Notes: a model not told the origin generated them from the letters alone. Shown: positions 32,056-42,448, counted from the stretch's first letter. The stretch is DNA of 47,680 nt from Bacillus nitratireducens (GCF_001884135.1 NZ_MAOC01000062.1:1-47680); one strand, 5' to 3'. Translations and numbers: made by a program.

Positions 32056-33510
32056 ATGGCGAAGAACTTTCTTAAAAACGAAGTAGCAGTAAAAATGACA
32101 ATGGTTGGTTTTGGTCAGGCTGGAACTAGAATGGTAGATAAATTTGCTGAATATAAGCATACAGATGGAACATCTGTGTACAACTGTCTTGCCCTAAATA
32201 GTAACGATGGTGATTTAGCCGAATTAAAAAACGTACCAACAAGTAACCAAGTATCACTAAAATTAGGGGGATTAGGGAAGAATCCAGAACGTGCTGTAAG
32301 AGTACTAGAATCAAATGATGAAGCGAAAGAAAAGTTAAAAGAATTCATCACAGAGCGTGTAAGACCAACAGATGAATTGGTACTATTTTTTGCTGGTTTA
32401 GGCGGTGGAACAGGTACTTCTACAATCATTAAAGCAATTGAAGAATTCTCGGCTTTTCATAATAAACCTATAATCGCTGAAGAACTTAAAAGTATGGCAA
32501 TGAAAATTCCTAGAGAGGAATTAATAGCAAATCAACAAAAGTATGCAAAAATTGCATTCAATAATGCAATTGAACGTAAAGATTTTATTAAAATGGGTAT
32601 TGTTGTAACACTGCCTGTAAGAGCTGATGGGCCTGATGTACTAAGACAAGTAAATAAATTCTCTCAAGAGATTTGGAAGTTAGCAAATGACCCAGCAAAA
32701 GGTGTTGCATTCGTTGTTTTCGCAGATAACCAACATTTCTATGATGAATTTAAGGGATTAAACGAAAATGAGAAAAAAGGTATTGCTAATTCACGAGACT
32801 ATGCAAACCAGCGCATTGGTGAAATCATCCATGAATTAAATACAGCTTCTAATGGCGCAGGAACATCTGTTATTTTAGATTCACAGGACTTTAAACGTAT
32901 TTTATTAGAGAAAACTGGTTGTCTAGTTATTAATAAAATTTCTCGCAATATGAATCAAATTGAAAATAGTAAAGAAATAGTAGATATGTTCTCAGAATCG
33001 TTGAAAGGAAGCTCTTTCCACCATCCTATAGAATTAGTGAAAAAGAACGATGATGGTGAGTTGGAGGCCTCTAAGGTGCATCATTTTGGAATGCTTGCAA
33101 TTCTAGACGAACAAAAGAATATTAATGATTCATTTATGGATGATGCAAAAGTAGAAGTTACGAATACATTACCAATCAACGGTACGGTATTTAATGGGTA
33201 TTTAATTAGTAAAAATGATTTTATGGGCAGTGTGTATACGTTCTATAAAACTGATGCATTACCGTCCCGTTTGTCTAAGGGTTTAGTTGAAGAATTCAAT
33301 GAATTTAAAGAGAAGCAAAATCAAATTCAGTTTAAAAAATCCCAAATTAGTACAATTGAAATGCAAGATCAAGACGATGATTTCAGTATTAATTTCGGTG
33401 ATTACATCGATATGGGAACAAGTAATGAGGAACCATCAGCAGATGCTGAGAATGATGAAGAATTAGCTGCATTTATGGATCCAGACAAAATGTTTGGTAC
33501 ATCAAAATAA
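32056..33510 (+). CDS. tubZ: TubZ, tubulin/FtsZ-like GTPase of plasmid segregation
   Basis: 484 residues, ATG at 32056 behind AAAGGAGAG. Forms treadmilling filaments that move plasmid copies apart; the pXO1 homologue is RepX, also needed for its replication. Seen: N-terminal nucleotide strand MTMVGFGQAGTRMVDKF, tubulin signature GLGGGTGTST (about 115-124), NSNDGDL, and the T7/synergy loop with acidic residues SVILDSQDFKRIL (Asp275 and Asp278). The C-terminal tail is acidic (about 440-484), not basic as in pBtoxis TubZ, and it differs greatly from pBtoxis TubZ elsewhere, closer in feel to pXO1 RepX. Confidence 0.92.
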   Translation: MAKNFLKNEVAVKMTMVGFGQAGTRMVDKFAEYKHTDGTSVYNCLALNSNDGDLAELKNVPTSNQVSLKLGGLGKNPERAVRVLESNDEAKEKLKEFITERVRPTDELVLFFAGLGGGTGTSTIIKAIEEFSAFHNKPIIAEELKSMAMKIPREELIANQQKYAKIAFNNAIERKDFIKMGIVVTLPVRADGPDVLRQVNKFSQEIWKLANDPAKGVAFVVFADNQHFYDEFKGLNENEKKGIANSRDYANQRIGEIIHELNTASNGAGTSVILDSQDFKRILLEKTGCLVINKISRNMNQIENSKEIVDMFSESLKGSSFHHPIELVKKNDDGELEASKVHHFGMLAILDEQKNINDSFMDDAKVEVTNTLPINGTVFNGYLISKNDFMGSVYTFYKTDALPSRLSKGLVEEFNEFKEKQNQIQFKKSQISTIEMQDQDDDFSINFGDYIDMGTSNEEPSADAENDEELAAFMDPDKMFGTSK

Positions 33511-33511
33511 T

Positions 33512-33548
33512 AAAAAAGAGGCCTGGGAATATCCCGGGCCTCTTTTTT
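33512..33548. terminator. Bidirectional terminator between tubZ and tubY
   Basis: AAAAAAGAGGCCTGGGA pairs with TCCCGGGCCTCTTTTTT; it separates the convergent genes and ends both messages. Confidence 0.9.
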
Positions 33549-34284
33549 ATTCGGATGTCATAATAGATTTCATATACTCTATCATATTTTCGTTTAAATA
33601 ATACTCTATAAATAGGTGTTTTTTTGCTAAATCTTCCTCTTTTTTAAACCAACCAACTTTTTTTATGCGCTCTTCCTCAGGTTTTTCATTCCAGAGTTTT
33701 TCAGCTTGTCTTCTTAATTCTTTACGAGCTCTATGTTCAATTATTATGTTATCCAGTCTTTCTTGTCTTTGACGTTCTTTCATAGCAATTGGATCTTCAG
33801 GCTGAGGTAACGCTTTTAATACATTTTCAAATTTCTCTTGAAATTGTATTTCGATGTTTTGTAAATGTGCTTGAACCTTTTGTTCCACCAATTTTTCGAT
33901 TGTCTCAGCTGCGTCCTGAAAATCAAATTGAGATAATATTTCGTTAGAGTGGTTTTCAGGAGATACTGGCCTTAGTTCGAATTGATGCGGTAAAAGTTCA
34001 ATTATGGCATCTAATGACCACTTTTCATCCCTTTTCTGCTTTATGAAAAGAGCTATATTTAAATCTAATGAATTATATAGCTTTTCATTTGTATTATTGG
34101 TTCTAAGAGTCCCGTGCAACCCCTTCTCTTCTAACGTATTAAACCAATTATAAACAGTATTATGGTGTCTACCTACTAACTTAGAAAACTCTGTTATTCG
34201 CCAGGCCTTTTCAAAAGCGTCTTCGTGTAATGAGTTCTCATCATCTACCATGGTTTGTTCAGAGTGATTTTCCTGCTTAATCAT
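33547..34284 (-). CDS. tubY: TubY, MerR-like HTH coiled-coil protein of the TubZ locus
   Basis: 245 residues; AAGGAGG 7 bases before the ATG. N-terminal MerR-type HTH (WRITEFSKLVGRHHNTVYNW, FNTLEEKGLHGTLRTNN), then a long charged coiled coil (about 120-220; AAETIEKLVEQKVQAHLQNI, KERQRQERLDNIIIEHRARK) and an amphipathic C-terminal helix. TubY is known beside tubZ in Bacillus plasmids and Clostridium phage c-st, where it modulates TubZ filament assembly and regulates expression. Convergent with tubZ. Its upstream side opens on a 2-kb repeat array. Confidence 0.8.
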   Translation of the reverse strand: MIKQENHSEQTMVDDENSLHEDAFEKAWRITEFSKLVGRHHNTVYNWFNTLEEKGLHGTLRTNNTNEKLYNSLDLNIALFIKQKRDEKWSLDAIIELLPHQFELRPVSPENHSNEILSQFDFQDAAETIEKLVEQKVQAHLQNIEIQFQEKFENVLKALPQPEDPIAMKERQRQERLDNIIIEHRARKELRRQAEKLWNEKPEEERIKKVGWFKKEEDLAKKHLFIEYYLNENMIEYMKSIMTSE

Positions 34285-36146
34285 AGTATTACCTCCTTAG
34301 CAGTATGTAATTTCGCTGATAAATGACATTAACATGAAATGTGAGATTGATATGTTAAGTGTTTTTCGACAGTACTAATAGGAATCCCTTTCTTATTTGG
34401 GATTAACATGAAACATAACATTAACATGTTATGTTCAAAGTGTTAACAGAACATTAACAAAGTATTATCTATCTTCGCCAAATGTTGATGTTTTGTTAAC
34501 TGGGACTTGAAATGCATCAATGTTATATAGGATTAATGAGGTACCTTGGTCACCCATATCCTTATAAATGATTGCTATGAGATTGACGGTTTTATTCACA
34601 TAACATTAATGATAAGTAAATATAACCGATTTGTAAATAAATTATGAGGATATAGCATTAAACTTTCAAAAAAATAGGTATAAATATGATTAAAAGGGTC
34701 CATATTATTAATAATTGTAGTATGAACCTTTTCCATAGATAACACTTGAGAATATATAACGGATACCTGTTTGACTACTAGAGTGTAGTATCTCTTTTTA
34801 ACTGATTCTAAGACTAGTAAAGTAATTTTAGATAACAACTATTATAGGTTCATATGAACGTTAAATTCTAATGGTGAGTCGAGTTATTGGCTATTAGTAG
34901 TTTAAAACACTACAAGGTCCCATTCGCTTTGTTGTTGAATAGCTGTAATGCTTAATTTCTAAGTGTTTGCGATAAAGAAAAAAGTTTTTATAGAAGGATC
35001 TATTCAGTCTCTAATTATAAGCAATAAAGACTGATGTGAATCTTGGTTTATTAACGCTTTTATTAATAAGGACATATGCCTATTGATGTTTTGTCAATGT
35101 CTTGTTATCACAATAATCAAGAATAGTTGATATGAGATTAACAATATTATCATTCTCAGGATTAACATGTTAATGTTTAGTGATATGTTACTCATCATTG
35201 ATGATGAGTATTTTGATCCAATTATGCACAATGTCAATCTCATGTTAATACTTACAGAAAGGATTTCTACATTTAAAATAATGATCCTTTAATTATTCGC
35301 CCAAGAATAGATTTGAGACCTCTAAGCCGTATATTACAAAGTAATTTTGCTCATATTAATATTATTTTATTGATTGAATTAACTATAATGAGCGCTGCTT
35401 TGTTTGATAGTCTGTATTTCTTAGTGATTTTTCTACTTGAAACTTCTAGTAATTTATAAAGCGCAATCCTTAACTAATGTGGATTTTCGCATTTCAACTT
35501 TCGGCCTAATAAAGCCATGGCTTTATAGATGTTTTGTTAATGTCTTGTTTTCATTATTGCTAAGTATAGTCAACATGAGATTAACATTCTGATTTATTGT
35601 TAGCTAACATGTTAATACCTATTGATATGTCAATCTCATTCCCGTTATGTATTTTGATCCAGCTTCACGAAATGTCAATCTCATATCAATACTCCGCGGG
35701 AAGAATATCTTTGTAAGAAGTATTAAATCTTTAATTGTATATTTAATAGTGGATTGAGAATCTTTAAGTTACATGTTACAAAAAACTATTTACGCTAAAT
35801 ATATTACTTCATTAAAATATAGAGAAACATTCTTTGTATTTTTATAGGGAATCATTGTATTTATTGATGTTTTTAACCTCTATAAATTATATATTTCAAT
35901 TCTTGTTCTAATAAACTTATGGTTTATCCATGTAGTATTAGTTTCTTATTACCAAGGGGAGTTGACATAAAGTTAACATTTTTATTCTTTCGAAGGTTAA
36001 CATGTTAATGTCTGTTGATATATCAATCTCAGTTTAGGTGTGCATTTTGATACTTTTTGTGAAATATTAATCTCATGTCGACATCCTTTAAGAAGAATAT
36101 CTTTGTAAGAAGTACAAATTCTTCAATATTTATGCCGATTGCGCAT
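34285..36146. repeat. 1.8-kb array of degenerate repeats upstream of tubY
   Basis: No gene. Four copies of a core AACATGTT in TTAACATGTTAAT context (34423, 35164, 35606, 35999). Around the last three, blocks of about 390-440 bp repeat the order: GATGTTTTGTTAATGTCTTG, ATGAGATTAACA, the core, then GTCAATCTCAT, GTATTTTGATCC, AATGTCAATCTCATG, and AAGAATATCTTTGTAAGAAG. The ATGAGATTRA/TCAATCTCAT motif occurs at least nine times in both orientations. This looks like an array of protein-binding sites, possibly for TubY, or a second origin/centromere. Confidence 0.7.
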
Positions 36147-36225
36147 CTTTTTAGAGTAACAGTATCAGTATGTCCAAGATTTAGAGATTACTTACATGTA
36201 TTTTGAATTTGTTGCACCTGAACCG
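36147..36225 (-). mobile_element. IS240-like end remnant
   Basis: Plus strand TTTTTAGAGTAACAGTATC, then AGTATGTCCAAG, ending TTGCACCTGAACC, matches 502-560 except for about 20 extra bases near the end. No transposase. Confidence 0.5.
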
Positions 36226-36290
36226 TTTGTATTTTTTGTAGGAATTTTTGCTTTTTTGTCGAATACACTTAATGCAAGGAGGGACATTAC

Positions 36291-38696
36291 ATGATTATTA
36301 AAGACTATTTCATCAATCTATCTGTTTTTTCTTTATTAGTTAGCGCAGCAATATTCATTCAAGTATTTACAATTCATTCCAGGCGGTATTTCGAAAAATT
36401 CTATGGAGGGATTATCGCAATTACTTTGATGTTCTTTTCTTTTCCGTACATGGGATTTTCCTACGATCTTCGAGTTGTTCCTCTTATTCTATCTTTTATT
36501 TACTTTGGTCGTACTGCTGGTTGGATTACGTTAAGTAGCATTATTATAATGCGTATCTTTTACATTGGTGGGTATTGGGAACCACCTGTGATCGCTTATT
36601 TAGGTATGGGTATCCTATTTACTACTTTTAAAACATATTTTAAAAACCTCCATCCTTTTAAAAGTGCATCTTTATATTTTTCTGTTTTTGCCGGAATAAA
36701 GTGGTTAGTTGGTGTATTCTTTAATACTACATTGCTTTACACTGAAGGCTTATTATATATATCTTTAGGACTTTTAATTGGGCTATTTCTTATGGAAGCT
36801 CACCAGAAATTGTATTATTTAACACAGGACTTATCTAAAATGAATCGGGAATTAAAAAAATCGAAGCAAGAACTCACAGATACCGTACATGAGCTTCAAG
36901 GGGGGATTTTTAAATTTAAAAAAGTGGGTAAGCACTTTATACACACTTTATGTGATGGACAGTTCTATTATCAAAACGGATTCTATTCTGAACAGGTGGT
37001 AGGAAAAAGCCTACGCACTATTGATGCTTCTATTGTTCCTCCACATTTAGTTCCACAATTGATGAAGTATTATCTTCAGGCATGGGAAGGGAAAGAAATT
37101 ATATTTGAATTACCCTGGCCAAATGATAAAACAATTATTCTTATTGCGCTTAGGCCGATTAAACGGAATGGACAAGTTATTGAAGTTGTTGGTTCTACAG
37201 TCGATATAACCGAAAGGAAAAAGGTAGAATCAGAATTAAGAGCTACCAAAGAATTACTAGAATCATTTATAAAGCATAATGTAGATGCTATTACCATATC
37301 TGATCGAGAAGGGCATATTTTACAAGCCAATAAAGCTTATGAAAATATATTTGGGTGGTCATCACAAGAAATTATAGGTAAGAGATTACCTTGTGTACCT
37401 GATTTCTTAATGGATGAATCACTCGTAAATGTTCAGAAAATTCTAACAAAGGAATCCGTAGTTACTAGATTAGAAACTGTTAGACAACGTAGCGATGGAA
37501 GTCTTCTTGATGTCAGTCTGACGGTTTCTCCTATACTAGATGTAAGAGGAAATGTGATAGCTTTATCAGCAATATGTAGAGACATCTCTGAAAGAAAACA
37601 AGCAGAAAGAGAACGGCATCGATTACACCAACAATTAAGAGATAGTGAAATGAAGTACCGTGCACTAATCGAACAAGCAACTGACGCAGTATATGTAGTA
37701 GAGCTGAATGAGGATCGTGTTCCAAGTCGATTTATTGAGGTAAACCCTGTTGGTTGTAAAAGGTTTGGATATAGTAGAGAAGAACTGCTCTCGTTACCGT
37801 TTCCAAATGCTGTACCACAAGATTCACCAATGATTGTAAGGTTGTTAGAAAAAATTAGAGAGGGACAAACTTCCTTCATTTTGCAAGATGAATATGCTTT
37901 TCCAACAGGAAAAATAATAACAACTGAGTTTAGTGTCCGTGTTTTTAACTTAAATGGTAAAGAAGTTTTCCTAAGTATTTCTCGTGATATCACTGAACGG
38001 CTAAAAACAGAAGAATTACTACGAAAATCTGAAAAACTTGCTGTCGTAGGACAATTAGCGACTGCAATGGCTCATGAAATCAATAATCCATTAACAGCAG
38101 TGAAAGGGTTTATGCAATTACTAAAATCAACGGAAAATGAGAATAATCAGGGGTATATAAATATAGTATCATTAGAGATTGAGCGTATAGAAAGTATTAC
38201 AAATGAATTTATGGCGGTAGCCAAACCACAGGTGGTAAAGATACAACCTAATGATATTAGTGTGCTAATGGATCAAGTTTTAATGCTAATGCAACCTCAA
38301 GCTATGATGAATAATATACAAATTAGAATCGATTTTACACCTGGTATTCCATTGATTTCATGTGAGGGAAATCAATTAAAACAAGTATTTGTTAATATTT
38401 TAAAAAATGCAATTGAATCCATGTCAACAGGGGGAGAAATATTGATTCAAATTGATAAACTTGATAATGATCAAATAAGCATTCGCTTTATTGATCAAGG
38501 ATGTGGGATTCCAAAAGAACGTATACCATATCTAGGAGAACCTTTTTACAGTATTAAAGAAGAGGGGATTGGCTTAGGATTAATGGTCTGTTATAAAATT
38601 ATCGAAACGCATCAGGGAAAAGTATTTATTGATAGTGAAGTAAATAAAGGAACAACAGTTGAAGTTACTCTCCCAATTTATACATTTCAAAAGTAA
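36291..38696 (+). CDS. Sporulation-type sensor histidine kinase with 5TM sensor and three PAS domains
   Basis: 801 residues; AAGGAGGG 7 bases before the ATG. N-terminal five or six membrane spans (about 1-175) of the 5TMR-LYT type found in LytS and KinB-like kinases, a short coiled coil (175-205), three PAS domains (about 205-312, 315-435, 445-570; each ends VDITERK, RDISERK, RDITERL), then HisKA with His595 in AMAHEINNPLTAVKGFMQLL and HATPase (NILKNAIESM, IDQGCGIP, GIGLGLMVCYKI). Such kinases feed the Spo0 phosphorelay in the B. cereus group. No response regulator is next to it, as expected for phosphorelay kinases. Single-gene unit. Confidence 0.88.
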   Translation: MIIKDYFINLSVFSLLVSAAIFIQVFTIHSRRYFEKFYGGIIAITLMFFSFPYMGFSYDLRVVPLILSFIYFGRTAGWITLSSIIIMRIFYIGGYWEPPVIAYLGMGILFTTFKTYFKNLHPFKSASLYFSVFAGIKWLVGVFFNTTLLYTEGLLYISLGLLIGLFLMEAHQKLYYLTQDLSKMNRELKKSKQELTDTVHELQGGIFKFKKVGKHFIHTLCDGQFYYQNGFYSEQVVGKSLRTIDASIVPPHLVPQLMKYYLQAWEGKEIIFELPWPNDKTIILIALRPIKRNGQVIEVVGSTVDITERKKVESELRATKELLESFIKHNVDAITISDREGHILQANKAYENIFGWSSQEIIGKRLPCVPDFLMDESLVNVQKILTKESVVTRLETVRQRSDGSLLDVSLTVSPILDVRGNVIALSAICRDISERKQAERERHRLHQQLRDSEMKYRALIEQATDAVYVVELNEDRVPSRFIEVNPVGCKRFGYSREELLSLPFPNAVPQDSPMIVRLLEKIREGQTSFILQDEYAFPTGKIITTEFSVRVFNLNGKEVFLSISRDITERLKTEELLRKSEKLAVVGQLATAMAHEINNPLTAVKGFMQLLKSTENENNQGYINIVSLEIERIESITNEFMAVAKPQVVKIQPNDISVLMDQVLMLMQPQAMMNNIQIRIDFTPGIPLISCEGNQLKQVFVNILKNAIESMSTGGEILIQIDKLDNDQISIRFIDQGCGIPKERIPYLGEPFYSIKEEGIGLGLMVCYKIIETHQGKVFIDSEVNKGTTVEVTLPIYTFQK

Positions 38697-39061
38697 GATA
38701 TTCCCTTATGGTGGTCACTATACATCGCTATTAAGCTAAGATTCTAAAGTACCCCCTAAATGAAAATTTTCTTTCTCTATAGTTAGTTATTTTGAGAAGG
38801 CAGCTCATTTTTCATTTTAGGGGGAATTTTGTTTTTTTAGTTGATAGCAATATGGCGGTAACCCTATTAAATTTTAATTATCTTGTTTCACTAGTACAAT
38901 TAATGATTATATATTTCGGAATCTTTACAGTTACCTCTATTGGTATATTCAATACAAGATATGTGGCCATCAGATTGAATTAAAACGGCATCTATATTTT
39001 TTAACTTGGAATCTTGTATTTCTTCTACAATTACCTTGTGTGCGAATCAATATTCATGTTA
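38697..39061. other. Intergenic gap with weak small frame
   Basis: A 63-codon plus-strand frame (38792-38983; FNYLVSLVQLMIIYFGIFTV) could be a small membrane protein, but no Shine-Dalgarno fits a start codon. No clear terminator for the kinase gene was found. Confidence 0.3.
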
Positions 39062-39181
39062 TTATCTTTTCCCTATCAATGGATGCCTTTCTTTGTTATA
39101 CATTGATGAATAAATAATCCCTAAGCTACTTACTCTTTCAGCTAAATCTTGATTTACTTCTGGGTATGTGAGTAAATGCGA
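39062..39181 (-). pseudogene. C-terminal gene remnant, unidentified
   Basis: Minus strand: SHLLTYPEVNQDLAERVSSL, GIIYSSMYNKERHPLIGKR, stop. Protein-like and open for about 40 codons, with an in-frame stop upstream and no start. Remnant of an unknown gene. Confidence 0.4.
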
Positions 39182-39207
39182 GATTATAAGGATAAATTAG
39201 TATACGC

Positions 39208-39990
39208 TTATTTCCATCCATTTAAAATCATTGCATTTCCTAGTACTTTTTTGTTCAATAAAAGCTTTGGCAACTTTATTTCTTCAGCAAGCTTGTAGCT
39301 ATTCAATTCAGATACACCATGTTTCTTTAATTCATTTAAGAGGCCTCTTTCATCCTCAAATATTTTTTCATCCATAAACAAATCTAAGAAGATAAATTTA
39401 CCACCAGGTTTTAGCACTCTTAATGCCTCTTTAATTACTTCAGTTTTATTTTCTTTATCTTGTACTTCATGAAATGTTAGACAACTTACAATTATATCAA
39501 ATTCATCATCGGTAAAAGGGAGTTCTGCAGCACTTGCTTTCAGAAAATCAATTCTATCAGAGACTCCTTCTATTTTAGCATTCTGTTGGCATTGAGCTTT
39601 CGAATATTCCCAATTCCCACCCCAATAATCAATTCCAGTTAAAAAGGATTCAGGAAAAGTCCTTGCCAGTTTAATAATCAGTGAACCACTACCTGTCCCT
39701 ATATCTAGTATTTTTCCTTTTCCATCCCAATTTACCTTCGCAACAATTAAATCATGTATCTTTGACTGATAATTCCCTCCAAATGCCGAGAATTGGTAAA
39801 CAGAATAGGAAAGTATAAACGCTATATAAATAAAAGGCAATGCTAAAATCCCTGATAGGACTCGCAGATATAAATTAATTGGTAATAATATTACCGAAAG
39901 AAGAATGAGTGAAAAAAACCAAAAAATAAGTAGTTTGTATATTCGTATCCAAGTTCGATAGTTAGCTTTTGTTTTCAAATTATCAGCCAT
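39208..39990 (-). CDS. Class I SAM-dependent methyltransferase with N-terminal membrane spans
   Basis: 260 residues. Two hydrophobic spans (about 15-38 and 44-66) anchor a Rossmann methyltransferase: motif I KILDIGTGSGSLIIKLA, motif II GIDYWGGNWEYSKAQ, motif IV FDIIVSCLTFHEV, motif VI LRVLKPGGKFIFLDLF. Closest in look to small-molecule or lipid methyltransferases of the Methyltransf_11/25 type. Substrate unknown; the membrane anchor suggests a lipid or membrane-near compound. Stands alone between gene remnants. Confidence 0.8.
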   Translation of the reverse strand: MADNLKTKANYRTWIRIYKLLIFWFFSLILLSVILLPINLYLRVLSGILALPFIYIAFILSYSVYQFSAFGGNYQSKIHDLIVAKVNWDGKGKILDIGTGSGSLIIKLARTFPESFLTGIDYWGGNWEYSKAQCQQNAKIEGVSDRIDFLKASAAELPFTDDEFDIIVSCLTFHEVQDKENKTEVIKEALRVLKPGGKFIFLDLFMDEKIFEDERGLLNELKKHGVSELNSYKLAEEIKLPKLLLNKKVLGNAMILNGWK

Positions 39991-40105
39991 CCTTAAATAA
40001 TCTAATTTTTGTTTGTTATAAGTATAAAGGAAATTAATAATCCTTTATACATCTTCTTTTGTATGTATCAGTAGAATGAAAATACTGAGTCGAATACTCT
40101 GTAAC

Positions 40106-40131
40106 AAAAGAGACCTCATATGGTCTCTTTT
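40106..40131. terminator. Terminator hairpin
   Basis: AAAAGAGACC with GGTCTCTTTT, 6-base loop. Confidence 0.7.
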
Positions 40132-40138
40132 ACTTGTA

Positions 40139-40467
40139 TTAATTAAAAATGATATGCATTTCCAAAACATCCAACAAGAATTCTTTTTTAACCTCGCTGC
40201 CGCCATTTCTTCCTGGGCTGATACAATAGTACGTTTAGCATCCTGCAATTGATTCGGGTTCAATAGCACAAGTGAAAATAACGGGTATACATGGATTAAT
40301 TTGTGGTATGCCATGCATAGTAAAACAATTGCTATGTATATGCCATGATTGACCTGGGTGTACCAACAGGGCGTATGAGGTATATATATTTAAAGCTGGC
40401 ATCCAATAGTGCAAATCCAACCGCATATGCAAGCCAAGTTATCAGAAGGAAGCTTGGATCATCTCAT
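40139..40467 (-). pseudogene. Integral membrane protein remnant with two frameshifts
   Basis: Three minus-strand frames join: LLITWLAYAVGFALLDASFK, YIYLIRPVGTPRSIMAY, then IAIVLLCMAYHKLIHVYPLF, SLVLLNPNQLQDAKRTIVSA, QEEMAAARLK, then KEFLLDVLEMHIIFN, stop. Two hydrophobic spans and a charged amphipathic tail are evident. The 5' end is cut. Not recognised. Confidence 0.5.
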
Positions 40468-40548
40468 CAGTATAGTTTAACGGACACAAAAATTATAAAG
40501 ATTCGCTATTTCAACTTGTAAAATTACAGCTGTGGATATAACTCCTAC

Positions 40549-40592
40549 TGCAACGCAGTTCATTTCTTTCAAGAGGTCGCGTTGCAATTTTT
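40549..40592 (+). terminator. Hairpin TGCAACGC/GCGTTGCA
   Basis: 8-bp stem (40549-40556 with 40579-40586) followed by ATTTTT. Together with 40612-40663 it closes a gene-free stretch. Confidence 0.5.
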
Positions 40593-40611
40593 ATAAACTT
40601 GCAAAATGAAT

Positions 40612-40663
40612 AACCAAATAACCTGCTTCTTTTATTTTTTTATGGAAGGTTATTTGGTTTTTT
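40612..40663 (+). terminator. Terminator upstream of the esterase gene
   Basis: AACCAAATAACCT pairs with AGGTTATTTGGTT followed by TTTTTAT. A further inverted repeat TTTCTTAA...TTAAGAAA at about 40687-40710 may be a regulator site for the following gene. Confidence 0.65.
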
Positions 40664-40830
40664 ATATTGGTATGAGCGAATTAAGGGTTTCTTAAGAATC
40701 TATTAAGAAATAAGTGAGTTTTAGGAGCTAGAATAAATTTATCTTACCAGTAAGAAGAGAGTTAATGATTTAAATGGAAGTTCGTAGAGCATGTCAAGAA
40801 ACTAATAAATAAGTATTTTAGGAGGTTTTT

Positions 40831-42162
40831 ATGAAAAAGAAAATGATTATTGCAATTGGTGCTTTTGCTATATCACTGACAAATTTTGTAGGAAGTACTT
40901 TTGCAGACTTGAAAACAGAAGTTTCTGTTACAGCTCCTTATAATACAAATCAAATAGTAGAATGGTTAGAAGCACATGCAAAGCCTTTAATAACAACTAG
41001 TCCAACTGCACCTCTTAATGATTTGAAACCACTTAAGGATATGGTAGGATCAGCTTCAATCGTAGGTTTAGGTGAAGCTACGCATGGGGCTCATGAGGTT
41101 TTTACAATGAAACACCGCATTGTTAATTATTTAGTATCTGAAAAGGGTTTTATCAACTTAGTATTAGAAGAGGGATGGGACAGGGCTTTGGAACTTGATC
41201 GATATGTTCTTACTGGTAAAGGAAACCCAAGCCAACATTTAACACCTGAATTTAACACGAAAGAAATATTAAATCTACTTAATTGGATAAAGGAATATAA
41301 CGCTGATCCAAAACATAAATCTAAAGTGCGTGTCATTGGGATGGATATACAATCAGTAAACGAAAATGTTTATAACAATATAATAGAATATGTAAAAAGA
41401 AACAATTCAGAGCTTGTGCCTAGTTTAGAAGACAAGATAAAAGGCCTTATTCCTGTAACAAAGGATATGGATACCTTTGGCGGCCTTACGAAAGAAAAGA
41501 AAGAAAAGTTTATTTCAGATGCTAAACAAATTAGTGCTTTATTAGAACAAAATAAAAGTAATCTAAATGGAAAATCCAAAGAGTTCGCATGGATAAAACA
41601 AAATGCCTGTATTATTGAGCAGTTTACTACAATGTTAGCGTCACCTCCTGATAAACCATCAGATATATTTTTGAAACATGATATCGCAATGTATGAAAAT
41701 GCGAAGTGGACAGAAGAACATTTAGGAAAAACCATTGTATGGGGACATAATGGACACGTTTCGAAAACAAATATGATTCCTTTTATATACCCTAAAGTAG
41801 CTGGGCAGCATTTGGCAGAATATTATGGGAAACGGTATGTATCTATTGGAACATCTGTTTATGAAGGACGATATAATGTATATAATAGTAGCCGCGAATT
41901 TGGTCCATATGGAACATTAAAATCAGATGATCCAAACAGTTATAATTATATCTTTGGACAAGTCAAAAATGATCAATTTTTTATTGATTTACGTAAGGCA
42001 AACAGAGTGACAAAAACCTGGTTAAACGAACAACATCCAATTTTCCCTGGAATAACTACCGAAGGCCCAGAAATACCAAAAACTGTTGATATATCATTAG
42101 GTAAATCGTTTGATATACTTGTTCAAATTCAAAAAGTGAGTCCATCTCAACTACATCAATAA
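40831..42162 (+). CDS. Secreted erythromycin esterase (Ere) family protein
   Basis: 443 residues; AGGAGG 6 bases before the ATG. A signal peptide (MKKKMIIAIGAFAISLTNFV, cut near STFA-D) directs export. Ere-fold catalytic residues: GLGEATHGAHEVF (Glu82, His85), VLEEGW (Glu114) and VWGHNGHVSKT. EreA/EreB hydrolyse the lactone of 14-membered macrolides, but several B. cereus homologues have no such activity, so drug resistance is not certain. Own promoter side with an inverted repeat at about 40687; ends overlapping a possible convergent small gene. Confidence 0.85.
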   Translation: MKKKMIIAIGAFAISLTNFVGSTFADLKTEVSVTAPYNTNQIVEWLEAHAKPLITTSPTAPLNDLKPLKDMVGSASIVGLGEATHGAHEVFTMKHRIVNYLVSEKGFINLVLEEGWDRALELDRYVLTGKGNPSQHLTPEFNTKEILNLLNWIKEYNADPKHKSKVRVIGMDIQSVNENVYNNIIEYVKRNNSELVPSLEDKIKGLIPVTKDMDTFGGLTKEKKEKFISDAKQISALLEQNKSNLNGKSKEFAWIKQNACIIEQFTTMLASPPDKPSDIFLKHDIAMYENAKWTEEHLGKTIVWGHNGHVSKTNMIPFIYPKVAGQHLAEYYGKRYVSIGTSVYEGRYNVYNSSREFGPYGTLKSDDPNSYNYIFGQVKNDQFFIDLRKANRVTKTWLNEQHPIFPGITTEGPEIPKTVDISLGKSFDILVQIQKVSPSQLHQ

Positions 42163-42363
42163 AAGTTCTTCTTGCCTCATATAAGCGTCTGGAGCTATTT
42201 TAACTAATTTTTGTTTACATTCATAATCTGCGTGAAAAGTTAATGGCTTTACATTATTTTTAAAATAAATACATTCTACATGCGGGAGTATCGAGCCTGA
42301 TTTCATATGTGAAAGTAAGTATTTAATCTCTTCCCGAGTTTCAATCAGCATTTTAATATCCAT
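42151..42363 (-). CDS. Possible small protein, convergent with the esterase gene
   Basis: 70 residues from ATG at 42363: MDIKMLIETREEIKYLLSHM, KSGSILPHVECIYFKNNVKP, FHADYECKQKLVKIAPDAYM. Soluble and Cys-containing. The Shine-Dalgarno is poor and the 3' end overlaps the esterase gene by 12 bases. Family not recognised; could be a chance frame. Confidence 0.35.
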   Translation of the reverse strand: MDIKMLIETREEIKYLLSHMKSGSILPHVECIYFKNNVKPLTFHADYECKQKLVKIAPDAYMRQEELLLM

Positions 42364-42448
42364 ATTCCTAGTCTGACATTGTATTAAAAACATAAAGGTA
42401 AATATTCATGGTTTGCATACAATAACACTCCAATTACTAATAGCTATC

